Assembly: GCA_031257815.1 (NCBI GenBank)
Contig: JAIRNX010000090.1
Coordinates: 1 to 6,274, forward strand
Source of the DNA: Lactobacillales bacterium
GTDB lineage: Bacteria; Bacillota; Bacilli; Lactobacillales; Streptococcaceae
DNA: 6,274 nt
Direction of reading: 5' to 3'
The notes below the pieces were generated by a model. The model saw only the letters and a list, made by a program, of their open reading frames with translations. It did not search any database and was not told the DNA's origin. The position numbers were made by a program, and so were the translations under genes. Below, one piece after another: positions 1 through 4,620 of the stretch; position 1 is the first letter of the stretch; every line of letters begins with the position of its first letter.

Positions 1-273
1 ATGAGATTTCTAAGAAAGATATTGGTGGTTGGTTTGACAAATGTGGTTATCAATGTGATGGCTAATTATCAAATGATATTAATTGTAAAATATAATGAAA
101 CTATATGAAAAGTGCTATATGGAGACAAGTTAACAGGTTCTAAGACTAGAATTAAAGCGTTAATCAAGTTAGGCACTCACCCAACCGTTACTTATCAATA
201 CGGATATTTGAGTAAATCTTACACACGAGTAGCAATGTCATGGATAATGACAACGAGTGTAACCAATAGATGA
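1..273 (+). pseudogene. Group II intron reverse transcriptase/maturase C-terminus, broken
   Basis: Frame 1 from about position 109 to the TGA at 271-273 contains KTRIKALIKLG, then SYTRVAMSWIMTTSVTN. These resemble the C-terminal maturase/DNA-binding part of intron-encoded proteins, where a 'KTR..L.KLG' stretch is followed by 'KGYWRIA.S.IL...LTN'. The preceding 'IWRQ' (117-128) fits the family's 'IWKQWK' but lies in frame 3, so the reading frame shifts between 128 and 142. Further upstream, weaker similarity moves between frame 3 (GGWF, about 24-35) and frame 1 (about 40-105), with stops at 63-65 and 106-108. The normal protein is several hundred residues, so only a small, degenerate tail is present. 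The frameshift coincides exactly with the dispersed repeat at 129-145. Family assignment is from memory of the motif pattern. Confidence 0.6.
129..145 (+). repeat. Dispersed palindromic repeat, half-site copy 1
   Basis: The 17 bases GTTAACAGGTTCTAAGA are the exact reverse complement of 4381-4397. The copy lies inside the intron ORF remnant, between the codons for IWRQ and those for KTR, where the family normally has about four codons including Trp-Lys. Here the interval is 13 bases, giving a frameshift. A 17-base exact match is very unlikely by chance in a window this size. Confidence 0.75.
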
Positions 274-310
274 GTACTACCTAAAAGTAAATGTTTAGTA
301 TAAAATTGAA

Positions 311-388
311 CTTACCGTTACGAAAACCGTACGCACGGTGGGGTGAGAGGAGAGAATAGTCAAATAATGACTATTCTCCTATATGCGC
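311..388 (+). ncRNA. Group II intron domains V and VI, degenerate
   Basis: Domain V-like hairpin: 311-318 pairs with 335-342 (with G-U pairs), and TACG 319-322 pairs with CGTA 328-331 around a five-base loop. Unpaired bases 332-334 form a bulge on the 3' side, as in domain V, where a two-base bulge is usual. The linker 343-350 follows. Domain VI-like hairpin: an 11-bp perfect stem, 352-362 with 368-378, and loop AATAA. Then comes CTA at 379-381, whose A would be the branch point. The extra bulge base and altered tip suggest decay. There is no run of T after the stem, which argues against a plain terminator. Confidence 0.55.
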
Positions 389-417
389 TAAAAAAATTAT
401 TAAAAATGAAAACTAAT

Positions 418-426
418 TGCTATAAT
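418..426 (+). promoter_or_regulatory. coaB promoter, extended -10
   Basis: TGC directly precedes a perfect TATAAT at 421-426, forming an extended -10 element. The hexamer 17 bases upstream (398-403, TATTAA) is a poor -35, which an extended -10 can tolerate. Transcription would start near 433, within or next to the strong Shine-Dalgarno AAAGGAGG at 431-438, so the leader would be very short. If the start is that close, the second Shine-Dalgarno at 446-450 would be the one that serves coaB. Confidence 0.6.
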
Positions 427-458
427 CCTTAAAGGAGGTATTTTAAAGGAATGAAAAA

Positions 459-1211
459 ATGCGAATTTTAATTACTGCAGGAGGAACTACCGAGGCAATT
501 GATAGCGTTCGTGGTATTACTAACCACTCTACTGGCAAATTAGGTGTGAGCATTGCGGATTATTTTGCTCAGCAAAACAGCTATGTGGAGTTTATCACTA
601 GTACACATGCTATGCCACCGCCACAAAGTTCTAGAATCAATACATCTCTCATCACTAATACTGAGCAATTATTAACAGTGTTAACTCAGCAGCTAACAAC
701 AATAGACTTTGATGCTGTTATTCACTCAATGGCTGTGAGCGATTACACGCCAGCCTTGACCTGTTCACAGGAAGAGTTTGCTAAAAAAATAGAAGATAGA
801 TTAAATCAAGGATTATCTGTTAATGAAGCGCTCACAATAATAACAAAAAGTAGTAAAACTTCTGCAATAAATAAAAAAATCTCTTCAACAAATAAAACCT
901 TAATAACTATTTTAAAAAGCAATTCTAAAGTAATTCAAAGAATTAAAAAATTACAGCCACAAACACTGCTAGTAGGCTTTAAATTCTTAGTATCTGTAAC
1001 ACAAAGTAAGCTTTTAAACGTGGCAAGAAAAAACATGAAAAACGCTAAAGCAGATTTTTTTATTGCTAATGATTTAACAGAAATAAATGAAAATAAACAT
1101 CATGCCTACCTTTTAAATAAGCAAAGTGATTTATATCGTGAAGCATTTACCAAAGAAGAAATTGCTACATTGCTTTTTAAGCAAATAACAGAGAGGATTT
1201 CGGCTAAATGA
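459..1211 (+). CDS. coaB: Phosphopantothenate--cysteine ligase, monofunctional CoaB
   Basis: Joins 4'-phosphopantothenate to cysteine in cytosolic coenzyme A synthesis; the family uses a nucleotide triphosphate (CTP in most bacteria). The protein is 250 residues. The N-terminus ILITAGGTTEAIDSVR (3-18) and TNHSTGKLG (21-29) is the classic CoaB nucleotide-binding start. Further conserved blocks are HSMAVSDY (89-96), KKISS (139-143), GFKF (173-176) and ANDL (203-206). It is a stand-alone enzyme, as in streptococci and enterococci, not the CoaBC fusion of most bacteria. The start at 459 is favoured because AAGGA (446-450) lies 8 bases upstream and the N-terminal motif begins at once. An upstream ATG at 451 opens only a six-codon ORF. 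The protein looks roughly 20 residues longer than the streptococcal form I recall, the extra being around 100-135. Its stop overlaps the coaC start. Confidence 0.93.
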   Translation: MRILITAGGTTEAIDSVRGITNHSTGKLGVSIADYFAQQNSYVEFITSTHAMPPPQSSRINTSLITNTEQLLTVLTQQLTTIDFDAVIHSMAVSDYTPALTCSQEEFAKKIEDRLNQGLSVNEALTIITKSSKTSAINKKISSTNKTLITILKSNSKVIQRIKKLQPQTLLVGFKFLVSVTQSKLLNVARKNMKNAKADFFIANDLTEINENKHHAYLLNKQSDLYREAFTKEEIATLLFKQITERISAK

Positions 1212-1741
1212 ATATTGTGCTAGGTGTAACAGGAAGCATTGCTGCTTATAAAGCTGCGGATTTAGTTAGTCATCTAAAAAAGCAAAGCCATGAAGTTTTT
1301 GTTGTGATGACTAGCAACGCTACAGCATTTATCACACCTTTAACAATGCAAGTATTGTCTAAAAACATTGTGCATCTAGATACAGTTGCTAAGCCAGATG
1401 TTCGTAAAATAAATCATATTGAACTGGCACTTTTAGCTGACGTTTTTGTAATTGCTCCTGCTAGTGCCAATATTATTGGTAAAATTGCTAATGGCATTGC
1501 TGACGATTTACTTTCAACTATTGCGATGGCATTGCCGCAAAAGACAAAAAAAATTATTGCTCCAGCAATGAATACACGAATGTATGAAAATCCTCTTCAA
1601 CAAAAAAATCTACAAGTTTTAAAAGAAGTTTTGCATTATACGGAAGTTCCACCAAAAAATGCGCTTTTAGCATGTGGTGAAAAAGGACGCGGCGCACTTG
1701 CGTCTATTAAGGATATTTTAGAGAAGATAAAGGAGAGTTAA
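1208..1741 (+). CDS. coaC: Phosphopantothenoylcysteine decarboxylase, CoaC
   Basis: Decarboxylates the CoaB product to 4'-phosphopantetheine, using FMN (flavoprotein/HFCD family). The 177-residue protein shows the N-terminal flavin site GVTGSIAAYK (6-15), an active-site His in INHIEL (His70), PASAN (84-88), the substrate-binding PAMNTRMYENP (119-129) and the catalytic Cys156 in ACGEKGRG. All key residues are present, so it should be active. The start ATG overlaps the coaB stop as ATGA, implying translational coupling; GAGAGGA near 1191-1197 serves as ribosome binding site. The length is normal for a stand-alone CoaC. Confidence 0.94.
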   Translation: MNIVLGVTGSIAAYKAADLVSHLKKQSHEVFVVMTSNATAFITPLTMQVLSKNIVHLDTVAKPDVRKINHIELALLADVFVIAPASANIIGKIANGIADDLLSTIAMALPQKTKKIIAPAMNTRMYENPLQQKNLQVLKEVLHYTEVPPKNALLACGEKGRGALASIKDILEKIKES

Positions 1742-1744
1742 AAA

Positions 1745-2368
1745 ATGACAACAGAAAATCGTACACAAAAAATGGTATACTCAGCTATTTTACTTGCTAT
1801 TATGCTTATTTTATTTTGGGCACCGTTTGGTTTTATTCAAATTGGACCATTTGCCATTACCACCATGCATATTCCTGTCATTACTGCTTCTATTCTTTTA
1901 GGTTGGCGCTATGGCGGATGCTTTGGTTTAGTTTTTGGCTTGCTAAGTATGTATCGAGCAACGACAACTATTACACCAACAAGTTTTGTTTTTTCACCAT
2001 TTGTTCCCGTTCCTGGTAGTGATCATGGGGATTTTAGAGCGGTAATCATTGCTATCTTCCCACGTATTTTGATCGGCATTTTCCCAGCATTAATCGTTGC
2101 TTTATTCAAGAAAAATGGCACTACCAAACATACACTTGGCTTTGGCATTGCTGGACTTGTAGGCTCTTTAACAAATACCATCCTTGTACTAAGTTTAATG
2201 AGCGTCTTTTTTGGAGATAAACTAGGTATTTCTTCTGTAATTACTTTTATTGCTGGAGTTGTCACTTCAAATGGGATTATCGAAGCGCTGGTTGCAACAC
2301 TTGTTGCAGTTGCTATGAGTAATGTATTTATTGTGACGGATAAAAAATTAAGAAAAGCTTATGCTTAG
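1745..2368 (+). CDS. panT: ECF transporter S component, probable pantothenate (PanT)
   Basis: A 207-residue, very hydrophobic protein with about six predicted membrane helices, typical in size for energy-coupling factor substrate-binding components. Helix 1 carries AILLA (14-18), matching the AxxxA motif that S components use to dock on EcfT. The pattern GPFAITTMHIPVITASILLG (34-53), then FGLLSMYRATT and SFVFSPFVPVPG (80-91), is characteristic of the family I know as PanT-like. It would bind the vitamin and work with a shared EcfA/A'/T module encoded elsewhere. Specificity for pantothenate is inferred from family resemblance and from its place three bases after coaC, with its own AAAGGAGA site at 1730-1737. 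The last Ala codon and the TAG stop at 2366-2368 overlap a copy of the dispersed repeat. Confidence 0.82.
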   Translation: MTTENRTQKMVYSAILLAIMLILFWAPFGFIQIGPFAITTMHIPVITASILLGWRYGGCFGLVFGLLSMYRATTTITPTSFVFSPFVPVPGSDHGDFRAVIIAIFPRILIGIFPALIVALFKKNGTTKHTLGFGIAGLVGSLTNTILVLSLMSVFFGDKLGISSVITFIAGVVTSNGIIEALVATLVAVAMSNVFIVTDKKLRKAYA

Positions 2369-2378
2369 AACCTGTTAA
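2364..2378 (+). repeat. Dispersed palindromic repeat, half-site copy 2
   Basis: CTTAGAACCTGTTAA matches 4382-4396 exactly, the left arm of the full palindrome. It contributes the panT stop codon (TAG, 2366-2368). It faces copy 3 (2691-2705) as an inverted repeat across the ynzC gene: AGAACCTGTTAA at 2367-2378 is a perfect 12-base inverted match to TTAACAGGTTCT at 2692-2703. Confidence 0.8.
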
Positions 2379-2381
2379 AGA

Positions 2382-2433
2382 AAAATCCCGTTATGACAGT
2401 TTACTTCTAGTAAAATTACCGCAATGGGATTTT
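2382..2433. terminator. Bidirectional intrinsic terminator, panT / ynzC
   Basis: AAAATCCCGTT (2382-2392) pairs with AATGGGATTTT (2423-2433), an 11-bp stem with one G-U pair. Inside the loop, TTTACT and AGTAAA form a smaller hairpin. On the + strand the stem is followed by GTTTATTAATATTT, and on the - strand the stem's own T run continues as TTCTTT. It can therefore end both the coa operon and the convergent ynzC transcript. Confidence 0.85.
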
Positions 2434-2438
2434 GTTTA

Positions 2439-2660
2439 TTAATATTTACTTTTGTCTGTTAATTTCTCCGGAGTAATATCATTTCCTTCTTCATTCACTA
2501 CTTTGATACCTTCAATATGATGACGTAAATTTTCTTTTATTGCGTCTAAATATGATCTACGCAATCTTTGCTGCTCTGCGCGTTCTTCAGCAGTTAAGTC
2601 TTCTGATTTTTGTTTGCGCGCTAACTGATTAATGCGGGCAATCATTTTCTCTGTAACCAT
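2439..2660 (-). CDS. DUF896 family protein, YnzC-like
   Basis: A 73-residue, highly charged, predicted all-helical protein of the DUF896/YnzC family. Visible family features are the N-terminal [12 protein letters not shown] (8-19), then [20 protein letters not shown] (22-41), and the C-terminal [11 protein letters not shown]. The length agrees with Bacillus subtilis YnzC (about 77). The molecular function is unknown; in B. subtilis the gene lies in an SOS-linked operon with yneA and yneB, but neither neighbour nor a LexA box is present here. ATG at 2660 has AAGGAG a few bases upstream. The gene is a self-contained unit with its own -10 box (2681-2686) and terminator, placed between two inverted copies of the dispersed repeat. 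Confidence 0.9.
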   Translation of the reverse strand: MVTEKMIARINQLARKQKSEDLTAEERAEQQRLRRSYLDAIKENLRHHIEGIKVVNEEGNDITPEKLTDKSKY

Positions 2661-2680
2661 TTTTCTCCTTTCTAACTGCG

Positions 2681-2686
2681 ATTATA
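2681..2686 (-). promoter_or_regulatory. ynzC promoter, perfect -10
   Basis: Read on the - strand this is TATAAT, about 20 bases before the ynzC start. The only -35-like hexamer at proper spacing is weak: TTTTAA, 16 bases upstream at about 2703-2708. The dispersed repeat copy 3 (2691-2705) fills the spacer between the two boxes, so anything binding the repeat would affect this promoter. Confidence 0.55.
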
Positions 2687-2690
2687 GATC

Positions 2691-2705
2691 GTTAACAGGT
2701 TCTTA
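2691..2705 (+). repeat. Dispersed palindromic repeat, half-site copy 3
   Basis: GTTAACAGGTTCTTA is identical to 4392-4406, the right arm of the full palindrome. Together with copy 2 it encloses the ynzC unit, and it sits between ynzC and glnK. Confidence 0.8.
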
Positions 2706-2717
2706 AAACATGTTTTA
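2704..2717. repeat. 14-bp perfect palindrome upstream of ynzC
   Basis: TAAAACATGTTTTA is a perfect 14-base palindrome between the glnK stop and the ynzC promoter, abutting repeat copy 3. It could be an operator or part of a weak end-of-transcript hairpin for glnK. No family of regulator is recognised. AT-rich palindromes of this size can arise by chance. Confidence 0.35.
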
Positions 2718-2728
2718 TATGCATTGAA

Positions 2729-3070
2729 CTAAATAGCAGAACTGCCCTTCTCACCTGTTCTAATACGCACAACTTCATCAATTGGCATAACAAAAATCTT
2801 ACCATCACCAACTTCACCAGTGCGAGCTTTAGCAATAATCAAATCAATTAACTCATCAACATATTGATCCTTAACCACAATCTCCAACTTTACCTTTGCT
2901 AATAAAGTTGTCAGAATTTTTTGACCACGAAGATATTCAGGGTGCCCTAGTTGATGGCCAAAACCTAGCACTTGTGATACTGTAAGGCCTTGAACTTTCT
3001 CGCTTTCACCAAGAATTTTTTTCAAATCTTCTAACTTATCAGTACGAATAATCGCTTCAACTTTTTTCAT
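2729..3070 (-). CDS. glnK: PII-type nitrogen regulatory protein GlnK
   Basis: A 113-residue PII signal protein that binds ATP/ADP and 2-oxoglutarate and plugs the AmtB channel when nitrogen is plentiful. Family features: [12 protein letters not shown] (27-38), the T-loop from about 39 to 58 including Gln40, [11 protein letters not shown] (84-94, the nucleotide-binding B-loop) and RIRTGE (102-107). The T-loop position matching E. coli GlnK Tyr51 is Ile52 (RGQKI), so uridylylation at that residue is not possible; from recollection, Tyr51 is also absent from related lactic-acid-bacterial GlnK. It begins 30 bases after amtB with AAGGAG just upstream, so the two are co-transcribed in the Bacillus nrgAB order. 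No convincing terminator follows it before the ynzC promoter. Confidence 0.95.
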   Translation of the reverse strand: MKKVEAIIRTDKLEDLKKILGESEKVQGLTVSQVLGFGHQLGHPEYLRGQKILTTLLAKVKLEIVVKDQYVDELIDLIIAKARTGEVGDGKIFVMPIDEVVRIRTGEKGSSAI

Positions 3071-3100
3071 AATTTCTCCTTATTTTTACTCAAATCTTTA

Positions 3101-4336
3101 TTAGCTATCAAGTCCCATAAACGTTGGATAAGCCGTTTCATCATGTTCTGTATCATCCATACCTATCGCTTCCTCGCGCTCACTAACACGAATTGGCATA
3201 AATATTGCAATAACTTTAATAATCACAAAACTGGCTACAGATGTATACACCAATGTAAATAAAATCGCTAATATCTGAGCAATAAATAATTTGGTTTCTC
3301 CATAAAATAAACCAGCACCACTATCTAAAGCAAGAGTGGGAGTGGTGAAAATTCCCGTCATAATTCCACCAAAAATTCCGCCCACACCATGACAACCAAA
3401 AGCATCAAGCGCATCATCTAAACCAAATTTTCCTTTAACAACCGAAATAAAATAATAACAAAACAAACTAACCAAAGCTCCAATCAAAAGAGAGCTGCCA
3501 AGAGAAACAAAACCAGCGCCTGGAGTAATTGCTACTAAACCAACCACTCCACCTGTACAAGCACCAATCACTGAAGGTTTGCCAATCAATATCTTTTCAA
3601 TCAACATCCACGAAAGCATAGCCGCTGCTGCTGCTGCGTTAGTTGTGATAAATGCATGAATCGCCAAACCATCAGAAGCAAGAGCGGAACCAGCGTTAAA
3701 GCCTGTCCAGCCAAACCACAATAAGCCAGCTCCTAAAACAACAAAAGGAATATTATGCGGACGATACTCTAGCTGCTCATACTCGCGACGTCTACCAACT
3801 ACATAAGCAAGCACCAAACCCGATACTCCTGAAGAAATATGAACAACATTTCCGCCAGCAAAATCAATTGAACCAATCTGCGCTAAAAAGCCGCCACCCC
3901 AAACCATATGCGCTAAAGGATAGTAAACAAGAAGCGACCAAATTGCAATAAATAAAAAAATTGCCGAAAATTTCATCCGTCCTACAACTGAACCCGTTAA
4001 AATAGCTGTTGTAATTAAAGCAAACATCATCTGAAACACAGCAAATAATGCATCAGGAATTTTTAATCCATGAAGTAAATTGCCAGTTTCACTTACCTTC
4101 TGTAAAAACAAATGACCTAACCCACCAATAAAACAACCATCGCCATCAAACGAAAGACTATACCCTATGATAATCCATAACACCGTTGCCAAGCCCATCG
4201 TACAAATTACCATCATCATGGTATTTAAAATATTCTTTCGCCGCTCCAAACCGCCATAAAAAAAGGCTAAAGCCGGTGTCATTAAAAAAACTAAACTGGA
4301 ACAAATTAAAATAAATGCAATGTTTCCTGAAATCAT
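3101..4336 (-). CDS. amtB: Ammonium transporter AmtB
   Basis: A 411-residue Amt/Rh-family channel with about 11 membrane helices, conducting ammonium across the cytoplasmic membrane. Recognisable parts are PALAFFYGGLERRKN (21-35), the twin pore histidines His166 (VVHISSG) and His316 (FGCHGVGGIFGG), and gate phenylalanines near 101 and 213 (WFGWTGFNAGS). The cytosolic tail holds the GlnK-contact segment REEAIGMDDTEHDETAYP (387-404); the usual Gly of 'HGE' in this tail is Asp here. Start ATG is preceded by TGGAGG with 7 bases between. It is the first gene of the amtB-glnK unit. Its 284-base upstream gap holds a promoter, a GlnR box and the full dispersed palindrome. Confidence 0.96.
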   Translation of the reverse strand: MISGNIAFILICSSLVFLMTPALAFFYGGLERRKNILNTMMMVICTMGLATVLWIIIGYSLSFDGDGCFIGGLGHLFLQKVSETGNLLHGLKIPDALFAVFQMMFALITTAILTGSVVGRMKFSAIFLFIAIWSLLVYYPLAHMVWGGGFLAQIGSIDFAGGNVVHISSGVSGLVLAYVVGRRREYEQLEYRPHNIPFVVLGAGLLWFGWTGFNAGSALASDGLAIHAFITTNAAAAAAMLSWMLIEKILIGKPSVIGACTGGVVGLVAITPGAGFVSLGSSLLIGALVSLFCYYFISVVKGKFGLDDALDAFGCHGVGGIFGGIMTGIFTTPTLALDSGAGLFYGETKLFIAQILAILFTLVYTSVASFVIIKVIAIFMPIRVSEREEAIGMDDTEHDETAYPTFMGLDS

Positions 4337-4380
4337 AAAAAAACCTCCATTATTTATTAATAAAATTAAAAAGAGTCATC

Positions 4381-4406
4381 TCTTAGAACCTGTTAACAGG
4401 TTCTTA
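4381..4406. repeat. Dispersed palindromic repeat, complete copy 4
   Basis: The core AGAACCTGTTAACAGGTTCT (4385-4404) is a perfect 20-bp palindrome. Its left arm (4381-4397) is shared with copies 1 and 2, and its right arm (4392-4406) with copy 3. It lies downstream of the predicted amtB start of transcription, so in the mRNA it can fold into an 8-bp stem with a TTAA loop, about 35 bases before the Shine-Dalgarno. Confidence 0.88.
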
Positions 4407-4416
4407 TATGTCACAA

Positions 4417-4445
4417 ATTCTAACATATAAAAAAGAAATTGCCAG
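4417..4445 (-). promoter_or_regulatory. amtB-glnK promoter
   Basis: Read on the - strand: CTGGCA (4440-4445, 4 of 6 to TTGACA), a 17-base spacer, then TAGAAT (4417-4422, 5 of 6 to TATAAT). Transcription would start near 4410, giving a leader of about 75 bases that contains the palindromic repeat. A possible second -10 (CATAAT, 4488-4493) touches the GlnR box but has no good -35. Confidence 0.5.
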
Positions 4446-4491
4446 CTTTTTTCTAAAAACTTACAACTTCTTTTTGTTTTCGCACATATTA

Positions 4492-4508
4492 TGTTATATT
4501 TCATTACA
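4492..4508. promoter_or_regulatory. GlnR/TnrA-type operator upstream of amtB
   Basis: TGTTA-TATTTCA-TTACA fits the GlnR/TnrA consensus TGTNA-N7-TNACA at every fixed position, and the longer lactococcal form ending in ACAT. In lactic acid bacteria GlnR represses amtB-glnK when glutamine is plentiful. The site is centred near 4500, about 90 bases upstream of the predicted start of transcription, which is far for simple repression. Bases 4509-4620, up to the tuf stop, hold nothing else I recognise; no convincing tuf terminator is seen there. Confidence 0.85.
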
Positions 4509-4620
4509 TGCAGTTGAATTTATTCTATTAACATTTTCGTAAAAAATTGATTTGTAACAGCAAAAAGAAAGACAAAGTTATGCCTCTCATTTCTCTTAAT
4601 TTTTATTAAAAATAAATCTC

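Larger units (their letters stand above)
1..388 (+). mobile_element. Group II intron, decayed 3' remnant
   Basis: The stretch combines a broken C-terminus of a group II intron-encoded protein (1-273) with two hairpins in the order and spacing of intron domains V and VI (311-380). The linker between them reads GGGTGAGAGG, close to the GGTGTGAGAGG that I recall from bacterial introns of this kind. The 5' part of the intron, including domains I-III and most of the reverse transcriptase, would lie left of the window or be lost. Several frameshifts and stops show the protein is dead, so the intron cannot be autonomously mobile. The 3' boundary near 388 is an estimate, since the usual final bases are not clearly preserved. 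The remnant ends only about 30 bases before the coaB promoter. Confidence 0.65.

Noticed and set aside
3..65. Peptide ending WFDKCGYQCDG read as the C-terminus of a transposase, with 129-141 as the IS end
   Set aside because: The sequence just downstream matches a group II intron protein in successive frames, so this peptide is better explained as part of the same decayed ORF.
350..380. Hairpin read as an intrinsic terminator before coaB
   Set aside because: The 11-bp stem is not followed by a T run on either strand, and its linker and preceding hairpin fit intron domains V/VI.
2023..2265. Open frames overlapping panT (2023-2265 on -, 1816-2019 on +)
   Set aside because: Low-complexity shadows of a hydrophobic membrane protein gene, without suitable start context.
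2691..2717. LexA (SOS) operator for ynzC, since B. subtilis ynzC is in an SOS operon
   Set aside because: The B. subtilis box needs GAAC-N4-GTTC; the palindromes here have the wrong half-sites or spacing.
4509..4620. Terminator after tuf
   Set aside because: Only weak AT-rich or long-loop pairings were found, and none has both a stable stem and a T run.
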